A DNA stretch of 64,000 nt from Pseudomonadota bacterium (GTDB lineage Bacteria; Pseudomonadota; Gammaproteobacteria; Burkholderiales; Rhodocyclaceae). The position numbers and the translations under genes are program-made. Under the pieces are notes generated by a model. That model saw only the letters and a list, made by a program, of their open reading frames with translations, searched no databases and had not been told where the DNA came from. The first letter of the stretch is position 1. Every line of letters begins with the position of its first letter. Positions 8,491 through 16,930 of this stretch are shown piece after piece. The DNA lies in the NCBI GenBank assembly GCA_026399515.1, contig JAPLQT010000117.1, positions 344,257 to 408,256 of the forward strand. The letters run 5' to 3'.

Positions 8491-11400
8491 GAAGAATTCC
8501 CTTAGGGTTAATCAAAAGTGAGAGTGCGCAGGCGGTTACAAGGAATGATATGGAAGGTGAGGCGCGAGCGCTCACCATGCTGACAGCGCTCTTGGCGGGC
8601 ACGAACCTCAACATTGCCTGGACACCTCGATTGAAGTGGCGGTCTTTGATGAACCGCACTTTTTTTGCGCCGATGGACTTGATGCGCTGGAGAAGATGGT
8701 CATCAATGGCCGAACTGCCGTTCCGCCTCATCACAACCTCGACCGTGATGTCATTGGAGCGCCAAACAGTGATCCAACGATAGAACTCCAAGACGTCCTC
8801 CCGATTGACGAACGTCCAAGAATCACCAATCAAATCAATTGACGCCGCAAGGTGATTAACTGCCAGCATCGTCGGCGGCGTGGCATTCATTGCGATTGCC
8901 AAACCCGTTGAGACTATGGAATCAACAAAAGTCTTCCTACTGATATCCGGGCGTGCACCAAGGCGGGAAGGACGGCGCCGTTGCAACGCAGCAATGCCCA
9001 GTTCCAATCGGCCTGCGTCGGCCTCAGTTAGCCTCGACGTAAGACGGGAGGCATTCTCGGATTCGCCCAGAAGACGCAGACCAAAGTAGATCGCCATGCC
9101 CGATGGGACGTCCCGCTTGTCGGTGACATCATCCACTTCAATATGATCCAATTCAGATGAAACGAGCGAAGAAAGCTCCACGACCTTGGCGCGAGTTCCT
9201 AAGGGGACGGCGGGATCAAAGTTCTCGAAGAAATCCGGACTCGCTGAAACATGGCGACTCGCGCGTTTCCGATAGGTCACCGCCGGAATTCCTGTCACCG
9301 AAGCCAGGAATGCTGACGATGGGGTACAGCTGGCATCGTCGTTGATCTTATTGACCCAGATGCGGCGATGAACGTCGAAATTGTGTCCGTAATTCTCAGC
9401 CGTCACGGTCGGTGAACTGTGGCTGGCCTCGGCCATAAGGTGGAACATTCCCTGGCGAAGTCTCAACGTACGACCTGCCCCATACCGCTCTTCCGCGTTC
9501 AACAGGCGTTCAATACCATGCGATATGGTTGTGTCCCTGGTGTCATGAATTGTGATTAGAGGCGATCCGGTCACGCACCAGAGAGCATTTGCGATCATGT
9601 CGTGGATTCGATCTGAAGTGTCGTGTGACCGCGCACCGAGGTCATCCCCGAACAACGGTACTAATGAATCTCCCGGAAAGCGAGCCGCGCGCTTGTCGCA
9701 AATTGCTTTCAGTTCTACGACAAGTTCAGCGTCAGTTATCGGATACACGCATGGAGCGTTATCGGACTTGAGGTCTGCGCCAGACTCCTTAGTGATGACG
9801 AAATGCGGGTGGGCAACAGTCAGTGCAAAATCGCACAGGCGCAGACATGCGATTGCATCCCAGCGATGAGGATGTTCCAGCAGAAGCTTCAGGGCGGTCG
9901 CGGCGCAATGCCAATCGTCACCGACCGTAAGCTGCCTGGCTTTGAGGAGAGAAATAGCCAGCGCCCCCTCGCGAGCAGATGCCATTTCGGCGTAAACGAA
10001 TGCACAAGGAGGCGGCCCGGTTCTTCGGGAAGCTCGGACATCTAAGCCCAGCCAACCCAAGGCGTGGTTGATTGAGGTTCGAACTGGAGAGTCGAGAAGG
10101 GACGAATCGTCACCGGTTATACAGGATGCCACGATTGATTGCCAATCAACTTCGTCGAGACTCGCTCCAGAGAGAGCGACGGCGGCTTTTTCGAGAAACT
10201 CACGAGAGCCGAATTCATACCGTGATAGTGTATGAATGTTCTTCAGTCCCTTGCAAAGGTGAATCTCATAGCCAACCGCGAGTCGCTGGTGACTCAGTTG
10301 TTCAAATGTTGGTTCGGCTGCTTCAAGATACTTCAGAAGCCACGAAATCGCGGTTGCATGAGAACTACCTCCCTTCACTTTGCGGATAGCTTTATTCACT
10401 GCGGATCGAAGCGTCTTCACCGTTCGCGACCTGCGGGTCCGGCGGCGTGCGTCGAATTTGGGATACTCGCAGACGCCGAGCATGTGACGCGCAACAGTTT
10501 CCGGCCTTGAGGTGCGTGCAAACCGAAGTCCCCGCACCCAATAGTTCAGTGCACCCGGCATCCGTAGCGAGCGATACGCTGCCGCCGACGCCATGATGAA
10601 AGCGATTCCTTTACCTGTTGCCTCTGGGACGGCACCGGCGAGGAAATGCTCGATTTCGATATCGTCCGATCTTGGGACGGATACTCGGTCAACGCCAGGC
10701 TTGAGTCGATAAATGAGCCGGACCGTTATTTCGGACAACCGTACGCGGCGGATGCCTAACGTACCGGACTTGCCATCAACGAAATGGACACGTCTTTCCC
10801 GGTAGATCGTTCCGTCGCTTATTTCCGCCAGTGTCGCCTTGAGTTCTCCATCGAGGGCAATCCCGTCTTCAAAGATCAGGCTCAATGCCAGGCGCGCCCA
10901 ACCATCTGGGACGGGTCTGCTGCGCCACGCACTGAAGAGGTCTGGGAAGTACGACGCCAATAGGACAGTGTCGTCATCAAATGGGCATGACTCCCTTGGC
11001 CCGAGAGAGCCGCGTAGATTCCACTCCGGGGGCGTCTTGAGAAGCCTTGGAACATACTTTGGCAAGGTCAGCGGAATGGCCGATGCCTTGAGTTTCCGCG
11101 GTTCAATTTCGGGCGGCATTGGCAGTGACAGAGTGCCTAGCCATCGTTCGATCTTGTCTGCGCAACCTAAGGCAAACTCCAACGGAACAACCGCGCTCGA
11201 CCCGCCGCAAGTTTCTTGCCCCGGATTGGCGCGCCCCATTATTCCCATTACGTCGGCACTGTCGGAGCCGGCTTCACGAAGCAAATAATCGAGGAAATGT
11301 CGTCCGAAATTTTCCTTGAATCCATATCTGGCGTACGCAATCGTCAAGTCCGCGGACCCCAATGCAACGGTTCGACCGTCTTTGGTGAATCGAAAAAACA

Positions 11401-13330
11401 GTGGGTGTCGATCACCATCAAGACTACGATCAGCGACCGATGCGATGGCATGGGCAAGGGTTCGATCTTCTCCCGCCAACCTGTAGGCGACGAGTTTCAG
11501 CCAATTCAGGTAAGTGGCAAGCCACCGCCGCAGTATTAGTGGCAGACATACAAGTCTTCGCTCATGGTACCGCGCAGTGCGCTTGTCTGTGATGATGACG
11601 GCACCCGAACTGGGATCGACTCTGGACCGCGCAATTGTTTCCTCGGAGAGTTCGCGGCCGGCAAGCATCGGCTTCAGAACCGAATAGATGCCGACTGCAA
11701 CCTGATTGTGCACGTCCATTAGCCTTTTCTTCGTGATATGTTTGGGTAGTGCGCGGACTAGGTGGTCAACATTCCGAAAGGTGGTTTCAATGAAAGAAGC
11801 AACCCTCGCCTCATCCGGAAGCCACAGCGATCCAACGTCAGGAATCGTTTGCACGGGGAGATTCCCCGACAGTCCCACTTGCCTGTATGCAGATGCAACG
11901 AGCCAACTCAGGCGACTCCCGCGCAGCCGAACATAATTGAAGTTGGCGCTCGTACCAATCGTAAACTTGATTCCGGCGGCGGCGGCGTATGCCTCATCCC
12001 CGAAGCGCGACAACAAGAAGGGTCCCCAAGAGTTGGAAAGGTGCGTGAGTGTCGGCCGATGTGAGCTGAGTTTCAGATTCCAGAGCATCGCCTTGGTTCT
12101 TTTGGCAAGGTGCTTTGCCGACAATTGGAATAGATCAGCGACGGATTGTGGATGATCTGCAGCTTCTGCACGACGCCGCAGTTCAACCACCAGTTCCAGT
12201 GGGAGCGCGACATAGACGTACCGATCATCGGCCGACCTTAAGAATGGCCTTCCCGAGTCGCTTGCAATCACCTCGTCGAGGTTCCAGCAGAGGACTCCAG
12301 ACTTGAGATCAAGCCAAAGCCCGGCACCGCCTGTGGAGGAGAGAGGAATTCGCGAAAAGTTGGACGGAAGTACACGGGAAAAGAGTGTCATCAGCGCGGC
12401 AAGCGCTTCCTCGGCGTCAATTGAACTTAGGCGTTGCACTATGCGCGGGATGATCAGTTCCAGTTCCAGCGGCAGTAGGCCCAGATAAAGAGGAATCCCA
12501 GAAAAGATTCGAATTCCGGCATTTCCGGCTTCCGCAAGGAAGCCTCGCAATGGATCTGGCGCCTTCTCTTCGTCAAATTCCCCTGCTTCATTTTTGCTCG
12601 ACGCAACGTCGGGGTCATCCAAACCTTTCGACTCGAGTTGCGAAGTCGATTTAGTTGAGGGTCCAACAATCGAGCTCGGCGTGCTGGGTGTGAAGGGGTC
12701 TTCGAGGTTTGACTCAAGTGCTGAAATTGTGCAGATCAACAGCTTTGCGGTTTCGGAATCGACGACGAAACTACTGTGCATTTTTCGCAGGGAATGCGGA
12801 TTTATGTCGTTCAGCGACAGGTCGGCAGGGCCCTGGCCGTCGAGCCAACGCCTCACTTCCTCGGTAAGGGCTAAGGTTGCCTGTTCGCGTGCGGACTGGA
12901 GCTTTAACGCCACCAGTCCGCGCACGGAGCGGACCGCGCGCTGCTGATCGGCAGACAGGCTCTTGCTTATCGGGCCGAGAAATCGCCGCAAGGGGCTTTT
13001 CGGCTGAGATCGTATTGCCGCGAGGTCGCGGACGGCATCGACACTACACAGTGGTGTAATGGAGACGCGCAAGCGATCAAACGCGTTAACCCATTCCGGG
13101 ACATCAAGGATCTTGCTTAGCGACGTCCAGTCAGACTTCAGTTCGGAAAGCAACGCCAAGGTTCCGATGCCTGACTCCGGGATGCCGAATGTTTCAACGA
13201 GGCGCGAGAGTACAGTGGATTCAAAGGAGTTCAAGCGCTCTTTCAACGCCGCGATAGTTGTTAGTTTTGGGCGAGCGCTTCCCTCGCCGGCGGGCGATTC
13301 AGGGTAGTGACGGTCAATGTTGATGTCCAT
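8462..13330 (-). CDS. Giant protein with two tyrosine-recombinase-like regions
   Basis: 1622 residues from the ATG at 13330, which has GGAG six bases upstream; an in-frame extension to 13540 lacks support. The C-terminal half has a set fitting a tyrosine recombinase catalytic domain: an Arg-containing helix then ACLRLCDF (about 1155-1170), HDTR (His1262, Arg1265), and HSSPTVTAENYGH (His1304, candidate nucleophile Tyr1314). A second such region occurs earlier: a basic RYHERRLVCLP strand with a helix (about 585-612) and NFGRHFLDYLLREAG followed by MGRANPGQE (about 674-706), resembling the end of large integrases but without an obvious Tyr nucleophile. The remaining roughly 900 residues are unassigned. 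Ordinary integrases are 300-450 residues, so the length is exceptional. It lies close to the island's right boundary with the 337-residue partner and is a candidate mobility protein. Confidence 0.72.
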   Translation of the reverse strand: MDINIDRHYPESPAGEGSARPKLTTIAALKERLNSFESTVLSRLVETFGIPESGIGTLALLSELKSDWTSLSKILDVPEWVNAFDRLRVSITPLCSVDAVRDLAAIRSQPKSPLRRFLGPISKSLSADQQRAVRSVRGLVALKLQSAREQATLALTEEVRRWLDGQGPADLSLNDINPHSLRKMHSSFVVDSETAKLLICTISALESNLEDPFTPSTPSSIVGPSTKSTSQLESKGLDDPDVASSKNEAGEFDEEKAPDPLRGFLAEAGNAGIRIFSGIPLYLGLLPLELELIIPRIVQRLSSIDAEEALAALMTLFSRVLPSNFSRIPLSSTGGAGLWLDLKSGVLCWNLDEVIASDSGRPFLRSADDRYVYVALPLELVVELRRRAEAADHPQSVADLFQLSAKHLAKRTKAMLWNLKLSSHRPTLTHLSNSWGPFLLSRFGDEAYAAAAGIKFTIGTSANFNYVRLRGSRLSWLVASAYRQVGLSGNLPVQTIPDVGSLWLPDEARVASFIETTFRNVDHLVRALPKHITKKRLMDVHNQVAVGIYSVLKPMLAGRELSEETIARSRVDPSSGAVIITDKRTARYHERRLVCLPLILRRWLATYLNWLKLVAYRLAGEDRTLAHAIASVADRSLDGDRHPLFFRFTKDGRTVALGSADLTIAYARYGFKENFGRHFLDYLLREAGSDSADVMGIMGRANPGQETCGGSSAVVPLEFALGCADKIERWLGTLSLPMPPEIEPRKLKASAIPLTLPKYVPRLLKTPPEWNLRGSLGPRESCPFDDDTVLLASYFPDLFSAWRSRPVPDGWARLALSLIFEDGIALDGELKATLAEISDGTIYRERRVHFVDGKSGTLGIRRVRLSEITVRLIYRLKPGVDRVSVPRSDDIEIEHFLAGAVPEATGKGIAFIMASAAAYRSLRMPGALNYWVRGLRFARTSRPETVARHMLGVCEYPKFDARRRTRRSRTVKTLRSAVNKAIRKVKGGSSHATAISWLLKYLEAAEPTFEQLSHQRLAVGYEIHLCKGLKNIHTLSRYEFGSREFLEKAAVALSGASLDEVDWQSIVASCITGDDSSLLDSPVRTSINHALGWLGLDVRASRRTGPPPCAFVYAEMASAREGALAISLLKARQLTVGDDWHCAATALKLLLEHPHRWDAIACLRLCDFALTVAHPHFVITKESGADLKSDNAPCVYPITDAELVVELKAICDKRAARFPGDSLVPLFGDDLGARSHDTSDRIHDMIANALWCVTGSPLITIHDTRDTTISHGIERLLNAEERYGAGRTLRLRQGMFHLMAEASHSSPTVTAENYGHNFDVHRRIWVNKINDDASCTPSSAFLASVTGIPAVTYRKRASRHVSASPDFFENFDPAVPLGTRAKVVELSSLVSSELDHIEVDDVTDKRDVPSGMAIYFGLRLLGESENASRLTSRLTEADAGRLELGIAALQRRRPSRLGARPDISRKTFVDSIVSTGLAIAMNATPPTMLAVNHLAASIDLIGDSWTFVNREDVLEFYRWITVWRSNDITVEVVMRRNGSSAIDDHLLQRIKSIGAKKVRFIKDRHFNRGVQAMLRFVPAKSAVSMVSARASPSISFLVTACALSLLINPKGILHEDTETPEK

Positions 13331-13710
13331 TGCAATCTCCAGGAAGAGGACGACACGAAGCGCGCCTCGGTGCACCTTGATGCACGACGCGAAAGACTTA
13401 GTTAGTGGGGAGGGTTTGCGGCTAGACAAACTGCAGCGAATGCAGATTCGTTGCACATGCCCTGATGGGAGGCGTGTGCAGTGAAATGACAAGCCGCGTG
13501 AAGGCGTTCCGGAATTGTCGGGCGTACTTAGAGAGCCCACCCGATTTCAAACAATTCGGGCCGCACGTTGATTTGGGCCAAAAACCCTCATCACTTGGTT
13601 GTTGGCCTACAGCTTGGCCAGGAGGCGGACCATTTCAATCCGTGAGTTCCACAGTGAACAGGGAACGGACGCTACAATACCGCACCAAGCTCTCGAAAAC
13701 CATCAGCGAA
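13331..13710. other. Intergenic region upstream of the giant recombinase-like gene
   Basis: About 380 bases with no convincing gene on either strand. It should hold the promoter of the minus-strand 1622-residue gene; I cannot pick a clear -35/-10 pair. It leads directly into the half-site array at 13711. Confidence 0.4.
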
Positions 13711-13771
13711 ACCTGAATTTGTTGTCAGGTAAACCTGATTTTGTTGTCAGGTTTACCTGATAGTTTCAGGT
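13711..13771. repeat. Array of six alternating ACCTGA/TCAGGT half-sites
   Basis: Three ACCTGA and three TCAGGT half-sites alternate in 61 bases. ACCTGA starts at 13711, 13733 and 13755; TCAGGT starts at 13725, 13747 and 13766. The first two units are near-identical 22-bp direct repeats, each an inverted pair with an 8-base spacer (A/T)TTTGTTG, separated by two A/T bases. The third unit has a shorter 5-base spacer. The 22-bp period would put the units on the same DNA face (about two turns). It lies about 380 bases before the start of the recombinase-like gene and about 250 bases from the tRNA fragment. It may be an arm-type binding array for a recombinase or an operator (inference). Confidence 0.8.
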
Positions 13772-14022
13772 TGGGAAATAGGTGATAATCGAAATGTTTG
13801 TTGGAGCAGTAGTCAAATTGGTTGGCGACAATATGATTTAAGCATATTTTTCCGTGTGGCCGTTTGTGACAGTTCCCCTGCTTAATAGTGGATAGTTGGT
13901 GAACGGTGTCACAAAGAGGGTGACGGAATAGAAACGCGAAATCAGCTACTTCGCCTATTGTTGGCAACCGGGGATGCATGGCGCCCCCTCAGTGACTGTT
14001 GAAAACAACACCTTGCCGTAGC
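13772..14022. other. AT-rich stretch between repeat array and tRNA fragment
   Basis: About 250 bases, richer in A and T than the surroundings, without a supported gene. It ends at the left side of the tRNA fragment. GCGCCC at 13981-13986 is complementary to the GGGCGC of the tRNA 3' acceptor strand, and CTCAGT follows at 13988-13993, but no D-arm with a GG loop can be formed. Confidence 0.4.
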
Positions 14023-14067
14023 CTCCGAAGCCAGGGGTTGTGGGTTCGATTCCCGCCGGGCGCACCA
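14023..14067 (+). other. 3' half of tRNA-Arg(CCG); probable island attachment site
   Basis: From the anticodon loop CTCCGAA (anticodon CCG at 14025-14027) onward the sequence fits tRNA rules exactly. A 5-base 3' anticodon strand is followed by a variable loop, a perfect T arm (GTGGG, loop TTCGATT, CCCGC), the acceptor strand CGGGCGC, discriminator A, and CCA at 14065-14067. The five bases before the loop (14018-14022) pair poorly with the 3' strand, and there is no proper D arm, so the gene is not functional. Such 3' tRNA copies are the usual footprint of integration into a tRNA gene. The intact tRNA-Arg(CCG) is expected to the left, outside the window. Confidence 0.8.
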
Positions 14068-14102
14068 TCATTTCACCTTGGTTAGCCACCTTCTTCACCG
14101 CA

Positions 14103-14501
14103 ATGGCATCCCGAGTCCAAGACATCGCCGCGCATATCATCGGCCTCGAAGAGAGTGCCCTGCGTCGTTGGTGCGACGGCGACCCATCCGGATTTCTCGA
14201 GATCTGCGCCGATGAAGTCGTGTACTTCGATCCCTTCCTGGAACGCAGGATCGATGGCCTCGGCGCGCTGACCGATTACTACGAATCCATGCGAGGCAAA
14301 GTCCGCGCCGAACGATTCGAGCTGATCAACCCCCACGTCCAGGTTGTCGGCGAGGCTGCCGTCCTGACGTTCAATTTCGTCTCATACGGCGGCAACGAGA
14401 ACGCCTACCGCTGGAACTGCACGGAGGTCTTTCACCGCACCGGTAGTGAGTGGAAACTCATCCAGACGCATTGGTCGTTAACCAAACCGGCCGGAACATG
14501 A
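14103..14501 (+). CDS. SnoaL-like / NTF2-superfamily protein
   Basis: 132 residues. The sequence reads as an NTF2-like cone fold: an N-terminal helix with WCDGDPSGFLEICADEVVYFDP, a central DYYESMRG helix, then three long strands, ending with an EWKLIQTHWS strand typical of DUF4440/SnoaL-like proteins. The role is unknown; members are enzymes or small-ligand binders. I chose the ATG at 14103; upstream extensions would run into the tRNA fragment. It is the first gene to the right of the island boundary and has core-like composition. Confidence 0.75.
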   Translation: MASRVQDIAAHIIGLEESALRRWCDGDPSGFLEICADEVVYFDPFLERRIDGLGALTDYYESMRGKVRAERFELINPHVQVVGEAAVLTFNFVSYGGNENAYRWNCTEVFHRTGSEWKLIQTHWSLTKPAGT

Positions 14502-14524
14502 TCGTCAGCCGACCGGCGGCCGGC

Positions 14525-16924
14525 TCAATTCTCGACTGGGCATAACACGTATTGCTCGAAATCCTTCAGCGACAGCGGCCTGCTGAAGAAATAGCCCTGA
14601 TAGGCATGGCAGCCTGAGCCTGCCAGGAAATCTTTCTGCGCCGCCGTCTCGACGCCCTCCGCGATGACGCCCAAGCCCAGGTTCTGGGCCAGTGCGATGA
14701 TGGTCTTGGCGATCGATGCATCGTTGGGATCGGTCAGCACATCGCGCACAAAAGACTGGTCTATCTTCAACTGGGTCAATGGCAGACGCTTCAGGTAAGC
14801 CAGCGAGGAATAGCCGGTGCCGAAATCGTCAAGCGAGAAGCCCACGCCTTTGGCCTTCAGCGCAAACATCTTCTCGATAACCTCCTCGACGTTGGATACC
14901 AGCAGGCTCTCGGTCAGTTCCAGCTTGAGCATCCGCGGATCGGCGCCGGTCCGGTCGAGTATCGCCAACACCTGATCCACGAAGTCCGGGTTGCGAAACT
15001 CGCGGGCGCTGACATTCACCGAAATCGTCAGATGGGCCATCTCGGGTCGGCCGGCCCACACTGCCAACTGGATGCAGGAGGTTTCCAAAACCCAATGCCC
15101 CAGCGGCAGGATCAGCCCGGTTTCTTCCGCCAAGGGGATGAATTCGCCGGGCGGCACCATACCTTTTCGGGGATGCCGCCAACGCACCAGGACTTCGGCG
15201 CCGGTCAGGCGGCCGCCCGCCACCTGGGCCTGGTAGTGGAGCAGGAACTGCTGATTTTCTACCGCCTCGCGCAGATCCTTTTCCAGCGCGGCACGCCGCA
15301 TCACGTCGATCTCCATGTCCGGATCGAAGAAGCGCAAGGCATTGCGACCCGTTGCCTTGGCTTTGTACATGGCAAGGTCTGCCTGTTTCAACAAATCCTC
15401 GATCTCGGCCTGCTGGCCGCTGAACAAGGTCGCGCCGATGCTCGGCGTGTTGTGGTAGGCGACCTCCTTGAGTTGATAGGCCTGGTTGAGGGCGGCGAGA
15501 ATTTTTTCCCCCACGGCCTCGGTCTGGGTGGCCGCATCTCTCTCGCTCATCCTCAGACTCGACAGCATCACCACGAATTCATCGCCTCCCAGCCGCGCTA
15601 CCGTATCGCCCGCGCGCACGCAGGTGGTCAGGCGTTGCGCGACCTGCTTCAGCAGCAGATCGCCCATGTCATGGCCCTGAGTGTCGTTGAGCGTCTTGAA
15701 ATTGTCGAGGTCGATGAACAGCAGCGCAGCGTAACCGCCGCTACGCGAATTGGCGGTCATCGTCTGTCTCAGGCGATCCAGCAGGAGCGTCCGGTTGGGC
15801 AGGCCAGTGAGTTGATCGAAGAAGGCCAGCTCATTGATCTTTTCTTCCGCCCGTTTGCGCTCGCTGATGTCGAAATGTACTCCGACATAATGGGTGACGA
15901 CGCCGTCGTCGTCCTTGACCGCGGAGATGGTGAGCCATCTCGGGTAATCCTTGCCATTCTTGTGCCGGTCCCATACTTCGCCGTGCCATGCGTCGGTACG
16001 GAGGATGGTCTCCCACATGGCGCGATAGAAATCCGCGTCATGGCGGCCGGACTGGAGCATTCGGGGAGTCCTGCCGACGAGCTCGGCCTCGGTGTAGCCG
16101 GTGAGCTCGGTGAAGGCGCGATTGACCCGCAGGATCACGCTGTCGGCATCGGTGACCATGATGCCTTCCTGGGATTCGAAGGCGGTGGCCGCAATATGAA
16201 GTTCCGCCTGGCTCTCGCGCAAGGCGGTGACCGCGCTGGTCAGATCCTTGCGCAACTGGTTCAGGCGCCAGGCGACCGAATCTATCTCGTCCAGGTTCCG
16301 CGGTATCGCGACCTGGCCTGGGCGTTCCGGCAACGGCAGGATCTGCTGGCCCATGTCCACGACTTCCCGTTGCAGCCGGTGCAGCCGGCGCGTGACCAAC
16401 CTGCCGAACAGCGTGGCCATGAAGATCGCCACCAGGAAAGTCTTCAGGCCATTGTTGAGAACAATCGACAGCGCCCGGTCAAGCACCTGGCGGTAGATCG
16501 TATCCAGACTCGCAACCACCTCCAGGCTGCCGATTTCCGTATCTTCGCCGCGCACCGTATGACGCAGGGAATAGTACCTGGTCACGACATTGGCGGACAC
16601 CCGGGTGCCGGCCTCCCAGCGCTCGCCATGGTTGGCTGTGATCACCGCGACGCGAACCACGTTCGGCAAACGCGACAACGATTCGATGGCGACACGGATT
16701 TGCGGGGCATCGAAGTCCCAGAGACTGCCGGCGATGGTCGGAACGGAAATAGAAACCCCATCGAGTTCGCGGTCCATCTCGCCGCGCAAATCGCGATATT
16801 CGAGAGCCAACTGAACGATGGAGAGGATCAGGGTGATCAGCGAACTGAAGCCGATGATCAGCACGATCAAGCGCCGCCCGATGCGGTTTCCGTCTCCGAA
16901 CAGCAAATGACGCAGTCTCTCCAT
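14525..16924 (-). CDS. Membrane GGDEF/EAL protein with PAS domain (c-di-GMP turnover)
   Basis: 799 residues. Order: TM segment (18-40), a periplasmic sensor of about 115 residues, TM segment (155-176), HAMP-like linker (177-230), PAS domain (about 245-355), GGDEF domain with an intact GGDEF (446-450) and an upstream RxxD inhibitory site (437-440), and an EAL domain whose signature is EVL (577-579). In the EAL domain the ELTES, DDFGTGYSS, EGVET and QGYFFSRPL motifs are kept, so phosphodiesterase activity is plausible despite Val for Ala. The diguanylate cyclase signature is also complete. The start lies seven bases after the stop of the solute-binding-protein gene, so a periplasmic ligand may feed into c-di-GMP control through the pair (inference). 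Confidence 0.92.
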   Translation of the reverse strand: MERLRHLLFGDGNRIGRRLIVLIIGFSSLITLILSIVQLALEYRDLRGEMDRELDGVSISVPTIAGSLWDFDAPQIRVAIESLSRLPNVVRVAVITANHGERWEAGTRVSANVVTRYYSLRHTVRGEDTEIGSLEVVASLDTIYRQVLDRALSIVLNNGLKTFLVAIFMATLFGRLVTRRLHRLQREVVDMGQQILPLPERPGQVAIPRNLDEIDSVAWRLNQLRKDLTSAVTALRESQAELHIAATAFESQEGIMVTDADSVILRVNRAFTELTGYTEAELVGRTPRMLQSGRHDADFYRAMWETILRTDAWHGEVWDRHKNGKDYPRWLTISAVKDDDGVVTHYVGVHFDISERKRAEEKINELAFFDQLTGLPNRTLLLDRLRQTMTANSRSGGYAALLFIDLDNFKTLNDTQGHDMGDLLLKQVAQRLTTCVRAGDTVARLGGDEFVVMLSSLRMSERDAATQTEAVGEKILAALNQAYQLKEVAYHNTPSIGATLFSGQQAEIEDLLKQADLAMYKAKATGRNALRFFDPDMEIDVMRRAALEKDLREAVENQQFLLHYQAQVAGGRLTGAEVLVRWRHPRKGMVPPGEFIPLAEETGLILPLGHWVLETSCIQLAVWAGRPEMAHLTISVNVSAREFRNPDFVDQVLAILDRTGADPRMLKLELTESLLVSNVEEVIEKMFALKAKGVGFSLDDFGTGYSSLAYLKRLPLTQLKIDQSFVRDVLTDPNDASIAKTIIALAQNLGLGVIAEGVETAAQKDFLAGSGCHAYQGYFFSRPLSLKDFEQYVLCPVEN

Positions 16925-16930
16925 GCCGGG

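Noticed and set aside
13955..14140. Minus-strand frame with RPAGIEPTTPGFGG
   Set aside because: This peptide is the well-known false translation of the reverse strand of a tRNA 3' region; it helped identify the tRNA fragment instead.
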